A stretch of DNA of 64,000 bases, taken from Nocardia aurantia. Lineage in GTDB: Bacteria; Actinomycetota; Actinomycetes; Mycobacteriales; Mycobacteriaceae. The DNA lies in NCBI RefSeq assembly GCF_009604425.1, contig NZ_WEGI01000016.1, forward strand, positions 62,001 to 126,000, in the 5' to 3' direction. Each line of letters opens with the position of its first letter. The stretch's first letter is position 1. Positions 17,043 through 25,343 of this stretch are shown here, one piece after another. The position numbers and the translations under genes were made by a program. Under the pieces are notes generated by a model, which saw only the letters and a program-made list of their open reading frames with translations, was not told where the DNA came from and did no database searches.

Positions 17043-18425
17043 TCACCCCAGGTTCGGGCCGGTCCGCACGCTGATACCCGAACCGACACCGCCACCGGAA
17101 TTCGCGTCGATGTCGTCCAGAATCGCCCGAATCGGGATACCCAGCGAGGCGGTGCCGCCGTATTGGGCGAGATCGATATTCGCCTCACGGCAGTTCGGTG
17201 CGTCGGCGGCATTGGAACCACTGGTGATTCCCAGCGCCATCGTGCCGGACACGATCGCGCCGCCGGAATCGCCGCCCAGGGTGCAGGCGGAGCTGGCGAA
17301 GCCGCGGACGGTCTTGGTGTCGCCCTCTGTCGTGTACAGCTCGGTCTCGACCCGATCCGCCACCACGAAACCGCAAGTGAACGTGGACGATTGGCCGGAC
17401 TTGCAGATCGGCGCGCCGACCACCGGATCGGCGGTGCCCGTGATGGTGAGCGTGGTGCCGTTGGCGCCGCGCATCCGCGGCTGATCCATACCGGCCCGGA
17501 CGGCCCGGTCGTTCAGCTGGATCACCGAGTAGTCGAGGCCGGTGCGCCCGCCCAGCTTGGCCTGCACGAAGTTACCGACCTGGACACTCGACTTCAGATC
17601 CCGGACGTTCGGCACGTACACGCCGGCCGCCTGGTCGCCGCTGCCGAGATTCGGATCGCAGTGTCCCGCACTGATGTTCAGCGCGTTGCCGGCCCCGTCG
17701 ACGGCGTTGAAGCCGAAGGAGCAGACGTCCACGCTCGTCAGCGACGGATCGTCGAGCGAGGTCTTGGTGCTGATGTAGGTGTCGCCCGCCATCGGCTTGT
17801 GCTCGATCGGGCCACCGCTGTTCGGCGACAGCACCACCTTCACGTTGGCGATCAGCGTCGGCAGGTTCAACAGGTGACCGGCCGGGGTGTTGGCGACCTG
17901 CAGCACGATCTGGCTGTTGAGGAAGTCGATGGCGACCGAGTTGATCCCGGCGGAGATCTCCCGCGGCAACCCGCCGATCCAGGAGGTCAGCTGATCCAGC
18001 GACCCCTCCAGATTGTCCGCGGAGATCGGGGCCAGCCGGGTCTGATATCCGTCGGAGGCGGCGATCCGGGCGGCGTCGAGCGAGGTGACCGCCATGACCG
18101 GCTTACCGTCGGGATTCAGCCAGGCACCGGCGAATTCGTCGGGACGCTCGGACCGGAACTCGCGGGCGTAGTCGCGCAACTGCTGTGCGCGAGAAGCGCG
18201 ATCGAGGTATTCCGCCGCGGTCATCTTCAGATCGCGGCCGACCGCTTGGATCAGTTCCGCCGGCAATTGATCGGCCGGCGCGTCGGCAGCGGGGGCCGCA
18301 GGGGATGCGGGGGCCGGATCCGCCTGCGCGGCACCGGAGACGAATACGGGACCGAGAAGTACGGTCGAGGCAATCGCGGTGGTGACTGCTCTGACCGTGG
18401 CGCGCCGCGCCGCCAACTTGCGCAT
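17043..18425 (-). CDS. Secreted S1-family serine protease with propeptide, paralogue
   Basis: The protein has 460 residues; ATG 18425 is preceded by GAAGGGAC. Residues 1-36 are a signal peptide ending AAQA. The propeptide shares LKMTAAEYLDRAS and EFAGAWLNPDGK with the neighbour. The catalytic triad is His255 (SAGHCDPN), Asp298 (LDYSV) and Ser387 (GGDSGGA). Paired cysteines match those of its paralogue. The two enzymes probably arose by duplication and are likely co-expressed. Substrates are unknown, since the specificity pocket cannot be read reliably by eye. Confidence 0.9.
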   Translation of the reverse strand: MRKLAARRATVRAVTTAIASTVLLGPVFVSGAAQADPAPASPAAPAADAPADQLPAELIQAVGRDLKMTAAEYLDRASRAQQLRDYAREFRSERPDEFAGAWLNPDGKPVMAVTSLDAARIAASDGYQTRLAPISADNLEGSLDQLTSWIGGLPREISAGINSVAIDFLNSQIVLQVANTPAGHLLNLPTLIANVKVVLSPNSGGPIEHKPMAGDTYISTKTSLDDPSLTSVDVCSFGFNAVDGAGNALNISAGHCDPNLGSGDQAAGVYVPNVRDLKSSVQVGNFVQAKLGGRTGLDYSVIQLNDRAVRAGMDQPRMRGANGTTLTITGTADPVVGAPICKSGQSSTFTCGFVVADRVETELYTTEGDTKTVRGFASSACTLGGDSGGAIVSGTMALGITSGSNAADAPNCREANIDLAQYGGTASLGIPIRAILDDIDANSGGGVGSGISVRTGPNLG

Positions 18426-18610
18426 GAAGTCCCTTCGTCAGGCACCTGGGTTGACCAGGTCGTTCTGCGGGTTGTAAGCCGTTGCGCGGCAACAACCCTC
18501 GTCCGCACGAGACCGATCGGCCGGTAGGTTTTCGGTGAGGATCGGTCAGCGCCCCACTCTAGGGCACTTCGGCGAAGGTTTCGCTGTGAACGATCGGACC
18601 GGGGTCTCGA

Positions 18611-19789
18611 TTACTGAGGTATCTGGAGTGTGGGCAGCCGGGGAATGTCCGGCGACGGCCCGTAGGGATCACCGTACGGGTAGGGGTAGGGATACGGGCG
18701 GGTCGGGGTGCGGGTGGTGGAACCGCGCGGGGTGCGGGTGGTGGAGCGCGGCGGCGAGGTCGGGGTGGGTGTCGTGGTGGGTGGTGGCGGAGTGTCGGCG
18801 GTGGTCGGTTCCGGGGTGGCCTCGGTGGTCTCCGGCGTCTCCTGGGTGTCGGCCGGTTCCACACTGGTCGGGCCGGATTCGGTCGTCGTGGGTGCGGGGG
18901 CGGGAGGGGCGGCGACCGTGGTCGGCGTGGGTGCGGTCCGCGCGTTCCCGGCCGAGGGGGAGATGTTCGCCCGCCACGCCACGCCCACCACGACGGCGCC
19001 GAGCAACAGGCCCAGGAAGGCGGCCGCCGCGACCAGCATCGCGATCCGGCGGGGCCGCCGCGGCACCCGGGTGGCGGTGGTGGCCGGGCCCGCCGGGGGT
19101 GACACGTTCTCGGCGGCGACGGTGGCATCGTCCGGGCCGATCGGTTCGGCGAGCGGCATCGCGGCCGAATAGGCCTGGGCCACCCGCGGCTCGTCCAGCG
19201 CCGGCAGCACGTCGGTGACCTGCAGCGAGGTCTCGCTGTGGGTCGGATCGGGTGGCGTGGTGCCCGCCGGGGTGGACAGCACCGCCGACAGCGCCGCCTG
19301 CGCGGCCGCCTGGGCGACGGCGTATCCGGAGGCCCCGGGTACCACCACCAGATCGCCCTCGCTGACCAGCACCACCGCCCGCAGGCCGAGATAGTCCAGC
19401 GCGTCCCGGACCGATTGCACGTCCTCCTCCGGCCAGTTCGGGGGATAGGCGGCGTAGAACTCGGCGGGGCCGACCAGATGTTCCGCGGCGAGGTTGATCA
19501 GGCAGAACAGCGCGGTGGCGAGCAGATCCTCCGGCCGGTACGCGGGACCGGAATCGACCGAGACACCCGCCGGATCGCCGATCGCGGACACGAAGTTCCG
19601 GATCGAATGGCTGTGCCCGGGCAGCGGCTGGCCGCCCAGTTCGGTGTCGCCGTCGTCGGCCATGTGCAGCACCGACTCGCGGAGGACGTAATGGGGTTCG
19701 GGCGTACCGGCGCCCGGACTGCCGACGCTGGTGACGATCGCGGCGACGCTCACGTCCTCGGCGATCCGCAGGCCGACCCCTGTCGCCAT
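18611..19789 (-). CDS. Membrane-anchored protein with truncated Hsp70/actin-like N-terminal domain
   Basis: The protein has 392 residues. Residues 1-150 resemble the first lobe of Hsp70: a degenerate phosphate loop (GLRIAEDVSVAAIV) and a block (YPPNWPEEDVQSVRDAL...GLRAVVLVSE) matching the VPAYF...A.AGL.V.RIVNEP region of DnaK. The second lobe, with the phosphate-2 and adenosine motifs, is missing, so ATPase activity is unlikely. One membrane segment (about 250-272) follows. The tail is a 115-residue Pro/Thr-rich extracytoplasmic stretch ending in PYPYPYPYGDPYG. It lies 72 bp downstream of the IniR-like regulator in the same direction and its layout echoes the membrane Hsp70 at 22479. This suggests a regulatory or scaffold partner (inference). 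Confidence 0.75.
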   Translation of the reverse strand: MATGVGLRIAEDVSVAAIVTSVGSPGAGTPEPHYVLRESVLHMADDGDTELGGQPLPGHSHSIRNFVSAIGDPAGVSVDSGPAYRPEDLLATALFCLINLAAEHLVGPAEFYAAYPPNWPEEDVQSVRDALDYLGLRAVVLVSEGDLVVVPGASGYAVAQAAAQAALSAVLSTPAGTTPPDPTHSETSLQVTDVLPALDEPRVAQAYSAAMPLAEPIGPDDATVAAENVSPPAGPATTATRVPRRPRRIAMLVAAAAFLGLLLGAVVVGVAWRANISPSAGNARTAPTPTTVAAPPAPAPTTTESGPTSVEPADTQETPETTEATPEPTTADTPPPPTTTPTPTSPPRSTTRTPRGSTTRTPTRPYPYPYPYGDPYGPSPDIPRLPTLQIPQ

Positions 19790-19861
19790 CTCCCTTACCT
19801 CGCTTCGATGTACGGTGCGCCATCGTGCACGACCGTCCGCGGTATCACACCGGGCGTGGTG

Positions 19862-22486
19862 TCACACCAGCAGCGAGCCGTGTCCCATGGCGCGGAGCAT
19901 AGACAATAACTCCGACCTGGAACCGGCTCCGATGCGACGTCGGATCCGTGCGACATGATGCTCCACCGTCTTCGCCGAGATGTACAGCCGAGCGCCGATT
20001 TCCCGATAGGTCAGGCCGAGCAGCACCAACTCCGCGACCTCGCGCTCCCGCTCGCTGAGAATCGTGCCGGGGGCGGGCGCCGGCGCCGGGGCCGGCGGCA
20101 TCGCGGCATCGGAGCGCATCGGGCGCGGTTGCGGCCTGGCCTCGGCGCGAACCGTACGGGCCAGCTTGAGCAGCGCCGTGGCCATCGCGGGCTCCGCCGC
20201 CGCGAGGGCGGCCTCGGAGGCCAGCCGGCCGGCGTCCCAGATCATCCCGATCCCGGCCAGCCGCCGGACCGCGGCGGCCACCGTGTCGTGATCGACCTCA
20301 CCCCGCAGTGCCAGCACCCAGGTGCGGCCGGCGTCGGCCAGGATCGCGGCATGGGTGTCGCCGGCCTGCGCGGCGGCCTTGAGGCGGTGCGCAGGCGGCA
20401 GTAGTTCGTCGGGACGTTCCCGGGCGATCGCGGCCTGGATGGCGTACCAGTGGAAGGCATTCGCCCAGGCCGGGGGATATCCGAGGCGCTGCAGCAGATC
20501 CGCGGCCGCGTCCACCAGCGTCGCCACCCTGGCCTCGTCCCGCAGCCGGATCGCCGCGAGCCACAGCTCACCGATCGGCAACAGCGCCAGCAGATCCGCC
20601 GTCACGTCGTCGAACAGCGGACGGGCGGCCTCCCAGGCCCGGGTCAGCGCGGCGTGGTCGCCGCCGCGGCGGGCCAGGCCCACCGTCACCCCGTGGGCGA
20701 GCAGCCGGTCGCGGGCCTGCAGAGTGGCGAGATCCAGAGCGGTGACGATCTCGCCGGCCCCCTGTTCGTCGCCGCCGAGCATCGCCGTCCAGGCGGCCAG
20801 CACCAGCAGGTGCGGATCCTGTTCCGATCCGCCGCGCAGCGCGTCGGCGGCGCGGCGCGGCTCGCCCATGCTGAGGCACAGCAGGGTCGCGATCGAGGCC
20901 GCGGTACAGGGCAGGAAGTGGCCCGTGGCGCCGCCCGGCCCGATCTCGGCGCGGGCGGCCTGGATCAGCTCCGCCGCGGCGAGCGCGGCCGCCGAGCGGG
21001 ATTCACCCGCCGCCGGGTCCGCCGCCGGCTCGCCGGCCGCCAAGAACGCCGGTGCGGCATCCGATTCCGGGTCGGCGGCGGGTTCCGCGGCACCGACGGA
21101 ACGGCCCAGCGCCGAGACCATCAGGGCGGCACGGGCGGTCGCGGCGGTCGGCGGCCAGCGGTCCGCGGTGGCGGACAACACGGTCGCGGCCTCCACCTCG
21201 CCCGCCAGATACTGCACCGCCGCGCCGGCGGCCCAGTCCGCGCCCACGCGCTGCGCTCCGAGCCACGAGTACAACTGGGCGGCGCGTTGCACCAGCCCGC
21301 GGCGGGTCCACACGCCCGCGCAGATGCGCACGGCCGCAGCCAGATCCGCGTCGGGAACATCGGTGCGGGCCAGCACCGGCTCGGCCAGCCGCAGCGCGGT
21401 GTCGCCGTCGCCGGCCCGCGCGGCGGCCTCGGCCCAGCGCACCGCGACGGCCCGCGGGTCGGCGCCGGCCGCCACCGCCGCGGTGTAGTAGCGCACGGCG
21501 TCGTCGGTCTTCTCGGCTGCCGCGCAGAGGAATTCGGCCAGGCGCGGTTCCCGGACACCGGATTCCGCGAGCAGCAGGGCGGTGTGGTCGCGGAGCAGGC
21601 CGGCGTCGAGCCGGGCCTCCAGCAAGCGCCGTTGCACGGCCAGGAACCGGCGGTCGCCGACCAGCGTGCGCAGCGGCGCGACCGCCGGGGCGGGCAGCAG
21701 ATCGGCGTCGGTCACCAGTGCGCCGGCCCGGGCCCGATCGATGAGATCCCAGGCGGTGGCGTGGTCCACGCCGAGGACCTCGGTCAGCTCGCCGGGATCC
21801 AGCCCCGCGCCGGTGGCGGCGACGACCAGCACCTCGAGCAGATCGGGTTCCGTCCGATCCAGCAGTGCCCGAGCCCAATTCGTCACCGCCGCGTCGACGG
21901 CGGCGATCCCGGCGTCCAGGCGGGCGGCGCACGCGGCGGTGAGGGCGGTCACCACACCGCCGTGGATGCCGCCGGTCTGGCGATGGATGTGCTGGGTCAC
22001 CGAGCGCGGCACGGTCATCCCCAATTCGCGGGCGAACGGCGCGATGTCGGCGCTGCCGAGCGCCCGCACCTCGAGCACCCGGCCGCGGCGCGCCACGGCC
22101 TCGGCGAGCGCGCGCAGCGCGGGGTCGTGCGGACGGGGCCGGGCGGCCACGACGATCGTCCGGTTGCCGGACTCGACGACGGCGCGAAGTCGTTCCAGCG
22201 CAGCCGGTTCCAGCGTGTGGGCATCGTCGATGATCAACGCGGCCGGTGCCGCGTCGCGGCCGATGTCCGGTCCGTCGTGCAGCGGCACATCGGCGCGCGA
22301 CGCGATTCCGCGGGCGTGCAACCGGTCCCGGATCGCCGCCAGCAGGGTGGATTTGCCGGTGCCGCAGCGGCCGCGGATCAGATGGATGAGCGGGCGTGAG
22401 GTCGCGGTGTCGAACTCCCGCAGAACTTCTCGTGCACCCGGCAGCGAGGCGAACGCGATGGTCGTGGACACGGGCACCTCATCCAC
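19862..22486 (-). CDS. STAND-type ATPase regulator with LuxR DNA-binding domain, IniR-like (Rv0339c family)
   Basis: The protein has 874 residues, starting at GTG 22486, which overlaps the stop of the Hsp70-like gene by 8 bases (translational coupling). The P-loop GRCGTGKST is at 39-47 and the Walker B LIIDDAH at 84-90. A long alanine-rich TPR-like middle follows, and a C-terminal LuxR/GerE helix-turn-helix (LSEREREVAELVLLGLTYREIG, recognition helix ISAKTVEHHVARIRRRI). In mycobacteria the gene at this place, next to iniB, encodes a large regulator (Rv0339c). From memory, its M. marinum relative IniR activates iniBAC during cell-wall stress in response to trehalose. The identical neighbourhood (Fe-S reductase and aspC on one side, iniB on the other) supports orthology; the inducer here is inferred only. 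Confidence 0.85.
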   Translation of the reverse strand: MDEVPVSTTIAFASLPGAREVLREFDTATSRPLIHLIRGRCGTGKSTLLAAIRDRLHARGIASRADVPLHDGPDIGRDAAPAALIIDDAHTLEPAALERLRAVVESGNRTIVVAARPRPHDPALRALAEAVARRGRVLEVRALGSADIAPFARELGMTVPRSVTQHIHRQTGGIHGGVVTALTAACAARLDAGIAAVDAAVTNWARALLDRTEPDLLEVLVVAATGAGLDPGELTEVLGVDHATAWDLIDRARAGALVTDADLLPAPAVAPLRTLVGDRRFLAVQRRLLEARLDAGLLRDHTALLLAESGVREPRLAEFLCAAAEKTDDAVRYYTAAVAAGADPRAVAVRWAEAAARAGDGDTALRLAEPVLARTDVPDADLAAAVRICAGVWTRRGLVQRAAQLYSWLGAQRVGADWAAGAAVQYLAGEVEAATVLSATADRWPPTAATARAALMVSALGRSVGAAEPAADPESDAAPAFLAAGEPAADPAAGESRSAAALAAAELIQAARAEIGPGGATGHFLPCTAASIATLLCLSMGEPRRAADALRGGSEQDPHLLVLAAWTAMLGGDEQGAGEIVTALDLATLQARDRLLAHGVTVGLARRGGDHAALTRAWEAARPLFDDVTADLLALLPIGELWLAAIRLRDEARVATLVDAAADLLQRLGYPPAWANAFHWYAIQAAIARERPDELLPPAHRLKAAAQAGDTHAAILADAGRTWVLALRGEVDHDTVAAAVRRLAGIGMIWDAGRLASEAALAAAEPAMATALLKLARTVRAEARPQPRPMRSDAAMPPAPAPAPAPGTILSEREREVAELVLLGLTYREIGARLYISAKTVEHHVARIRRRIGAGSRSELLSMLRAMGHGSLLV

Positions 22487-23882
22487 CCACGCGGGACAGG
22501 GCCGGCGCGGTGGCCGGCGGCACGTTGGCGGTCGGATCGGCCGCCTCCGCGGTGGGCGGGGCCGGCGCGGCCGTCGGCTGCGTCGCGGTGACGGGACCGT
22601 CCACCGGATCGGCGGACTGCCGGGACGTGCCCAGCGCCACGGTGCCGGTAGCCAGCATCGCGACCACGATCAGCGCGGCGCCGAACATCGCGAGCCGCCG
22701 GCGGGCCGGTCTGCGAGGCGCGGGCGGCGGTAGGTCCGGGGTTTCGGGTTCGGGCCGCGAATCCGGTTCGGACGCGGGGGTCGCGGCCACCGGCACGACG
22801 GGCGCGGGGGGAACGGGCGCCGGCGGTGTCACGGTGACGGTCGGCGCGGCCGGGATCGGTTCGGTGATCGCGGCCGAAACCACCATGTTGGCAACGGATT
22901 CCGTGGACGTCGCCAGCAGATCGACCGCCAGCAGCGCGGCGCCGCGGGCCGCGGTCCGGGCGGGATCGCTCGCGGACATCACCGGCAGGCCGAATTCGGT
23001 CGAAAGCAGTTCGGCCACCAAGGGAATCGAGGAGCAGCCCCCGGTCAGCAGAAAGCCGCCCAGACCTTTCGGCGCGACCTCGGCGCGACGCAGCGTCGTC
23101 CGGACCAGACCCAGCGTGTCGAGCAGCGACTCGCGGTACAGATCCTCCACCTCGTCCCGGACCAATCGGATATCTCGCATCACTCCGGGCAGTCGTACCG
23201 GGACGATCGTCGCGGTATTTCCGGAAAGGTCTTCTTTCGCAATTTGACAGCGCCGGCGCAGAACCGCCAATTCCCTTTCGACATCGGGATCCAGTGGGTC
23301 CAGTTCGACGTCGCGTAGCACGTTTGCCAGGACGTAACGCATGATCAGCAGGTCGAATTCGGCGCCACCCACGTCGGTGCCGCGCATCGGCACCCCGAGC
23401 AGCCCGCCGCGCGGCCCGCCGCGCACCGCCGAGACCGTGACCCCGGATGCGCCGAGGTCGTACACCACGACGACATCGGTGCCCACGCCGTATTCGTGCT
23501 CCAGCCAGCGCAGGGCCGCGGTCGGCTCCGGTACCAGCGCGACGTCGCGGCGGCCCGCCCAGTCCAGCGCGGTCCGCTGCGACGCCATGGTCTGCCGCGA
23601 CCACCACGCGGGGCAGCCCACCACCGTGGTGGCCGGCGCGTAGTCGTCGATCACCCGGCCGATCAGCGCCGCCACCAGGTCGGCGGCGCGCACCGACACC
23701 CCGTTCTCGCTGAGGATGTCGGTGGAATCACCGACCCGGGACAATAGATTTTGCGACAATTCGGGCGCCGGAGCCGGCGCGCCGGTTCGAACCTGCGTGG
23801 CGCCCCGGTGCGCTCCGGAGGTCGTCACCGCGACGGTGTTGGCCGCCCCGACGGTGATGCCGAGCGCCAGGCCCTGAGTCAT
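22479..23882 (-). CDS. Membrane-anchored Hsp70-like protein lacking the substrate-binding domain
   Basis: The protein has 467 residues. Residues 1-300 form a divergent Hsp70 nucleotide-binding domain. It has a phosphate-1 loop LGITVGAANTV (degenerate against DLGTTNS), the PEPTAALRWL connector, a phosphate-2 loop VYDLGASGVTVS and an adenosine motif LLTGGCSSIPLV. The peptide-binding domain is absent. It is replaced by a Pro/Val/Ala linker, a basic stop-transfer RRPARRRLAMFG, one membrane helix (about 397-418) and a 49-residue Ala/Pro/Thr external tail. Such proteins can act as ATP-dependent sensors rather than general chaperones. It is the first gene of the operon with the IniR-like regulator, and diverges from iniB across 278 bp. 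Confidence 0.85.
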   Translation of the reverse strand: MTQGLALGITVGAANTVAVTTSGAHRGATQVRTGAPAPAPELSQNLLSRVGDSTDILSENGVSVRAADLVAALIGRVIDDYAPATTVVGCPAWWSRQTMASQRTALDWAGRRDVALVPEPTAALRWLEHEYGVGTDVVVVYDLGASGVTVSAVRGGPRGGLLGVPMRGTDVGGAEFDLLIMRYVLANVLRDVELDPLDPDVERELAVLRRRCQIAKEDLSGNTATIVPVRLPGVMRDIRLVRDEVEDLYRESLLDTLGLVRTTLRRAEVAPKGLGGFLLTGGCSSIPLVAELLSTEFGLPVMSASDPARTAARGAALLAVDLLATSTESVANMVVSAAITEPIPAAPTVTVTPPAPVPPAPVVPVAATPASEPDSRPEPETPDLPPPAPRRPARRRLAMFGAALIVVAMLATGTVALGTSRQSADPVDGPVTATQPTAAPAPPTAEAADPTANVPPATAPALSRVGG

Positions 23883-24160
23883 TCGAGAACCCCTGTCGTT
23901 CGAAACGCGTGCGTGTGCCTCACGTGCCGGTGGACCAGTCGTACGGTCACTGCGACCTACCCGCCTGTCGGTTGCTGAGCGGGTTGCGTTACCGAGTTCC
24001 GGAAAATCCGGGGATATTCCCCCAACCCGCGGTTCGCCCCCAAGCCGAACGGTCCGGATTTCGGGGGGTGCGGCCCCGATTCGGTATCCCCCGGCACGTT
24101 TCTAACGTGAAAGCAATTCACCGCGGACCGCTCGATCCGCCGAGCCGGAGGAGGAGTTCG
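23883..24160. other. Divergent promoter region between Hsp70-like operon and iniB-like gene
   Basis: A 278-bp region shared by the two divergent units. It carries the dyad CACGTT-N3-AACGTG at 24095-24109 and a CACGTG hexamer near 23920. It is the most likely site for control by the IniR-like regulator. Confidence 0.6.
24095..24109. promoter_or_regulatory. Dyad CACGTT-N3-AACGTG upstream of iniB-like gene
   Basis: A perfect 6+6 inverted repeat with a 3-nt centre, 51 bp before the iniB-like ATG. Its size and place fit a dimeric LuxR-type or other activator/repressor site. The assignment to the adjacent STAND regulator is inference. Confidence 0.55.
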
Positions 24161-25258
24161 ATGAGGCCCAACACGATCCTCGAGTTCATCCTCGGGCTGC
24201 TGCGCGATCACGAGGCCGCCGCCGGGTACTGCGCGGATCCGGCCGCGGCGCTGTGCGCCGCCGGGCTGGCGGCGGTTACGCCGGAGGACATCGCCGCCGT
24301 CGCGCCGATGGTGGCGGAATCCGCGTTGATCACCGATGGTTTCAGGCTCACGACGATCGTGGCCGTGGACGCCGTGGCGGTGCCGGCGGGTACTCGGCAC
24401 GGTATGCCCACCGGTGGTTTCGCCGTACTGGACTCGGAATTGACCGCGAGCCTGCGGGATTCCCTCATCGGTCGCGTCGGTGCGGGCACCGCGCGCGACA
24501 GTGGTGGAGCCGGGTTCGCCGGAACCGGCCGGGCGGTCGGCACTTTCGCCGCAACCGGTGGGCCGGAGAGCATCTTCGGTGTGGAGGTCATCACGGATCT
24601 CGGTGTTCGCGCGGAGGACGGCAGTGCGGGAATCGGCCGCGGAAATCGCTCCGCGCCGAACGGTTCGGAATCGAGTGGATTCGGTTGGTCCACCGATGGT
24701 TCCGCTTCCACCGGTGCACACACCGACGTTCTCGATGGTAACGGCAGCGGGCAATTGCCAGGCGTTTTCCCCAGCGATCCGGGCGGATTCGAGCCGTCCG
24801 CGGACCTATCGTGCCCGCCCGGACACGCGAAGCCGGCGCATCCGGGCGGGCGCACGACCGACAGCGGTACCGGCCGGTCCGGCGATCGGCTCGCCGGGCC
24901 CGATGTCGCAGGTGCGCCGAGCCTTTCGGATGAGGGAGGGCTCGGCGGCGATGCCGACGGGACGGCGGCGGTGGCGCGGATCGGTGCCGGTTGGGGTTCC
25001 GCGGAAGTGCTGAGCCTGTCGGATGAGGGCGGGCTCGGCGGCGGCGCTCCGAAATTCGCTGGTGCGTCGGCGAATGCGTCGATCGGTGCCGCCGCCGCGA
25101 GTGGTTCCGGCGGTGCCGGGTTGCATGGCGGGAGTGCAACTCGGGCCGCCGGATCGCTCACCGTTTCCCGTGCGGCCGTGGCGGGCACCTGGTCGAGTGT
25201 GGACGTAGCGCACGCCTTCGGTTCCGGCGTCGGCGGCGACCGCCTCGGCCCGGTGTGA
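24161..25258 (+). CDS. IniB N-terminal domain protein
   Basis: The protein has 365 residues; ATG 24161 follows a strong site (GGAGGAGG). Residues 1-50 carry the IniB N-terminal signature: a hydrophobic FILGLL near residue 10, acidic residues, YCADPAAALCAAGL, then TPEDIAAVAPMV. The rest is a Gly/Ala/Ser-rich, low-complexity region as in mycobacterial IniB. It includes a near duplication of LSDEGGLGG (about residues 255 and 290). IniB belongs to the iniBAC operon induced by cell-wall inhibitors in mycobacteria; its own activity is unknown. iniA and iniC (dynamin-like) do not follow here, so this copy is separated from them. It has no classical signal peptide. Confidence 0.85.
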   Translation: MRPNTILEFILGLLRDHEAAAGYCADPAAALCAAGLAAVTPEDIAAVAPMVAESALITDGFRLTTIVAVDAVAVPAGTRHGMPTGGFAVLDSELTASLRDSLIGRVGAGTARDSGGAGFAGTGRAVGTFAATGGPESIFGVEVITDLGVRAEDGSAGIGRGNRSAPNGSESSGFGWSTDGSASTGAHTDVLDGNGSGQLPGVFPSDPGGFEPSADLSCPPGHAKPAHPGGRTTDSGTGRSGDRLAGPDVAGAPSLSDEGGLGGDADGTAAVARIGAGWGSAEVLSLSDEGGLGGGAPKFAGASANASIGAAAASGSGGAGLHGGSATRAAGSLTVSRAAVAGTWSSVDVAHAFGSGVGGDRLGPV

Positions 25259-25343
25259 GGCAGGTCACCCACACCGGCGGTCACAGGGCATCGGGGGGAT
25301 GTGTCCAACCGGATGTCAGCACCTCGACGGAAGGACACCGGCG

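Noticed and set aside
15603..18527. A 974-residue plus-strand frame across both proteases
   Set aside because: It is an antisense shadow; both proteases have full triads and signal peptides on the minus strand.
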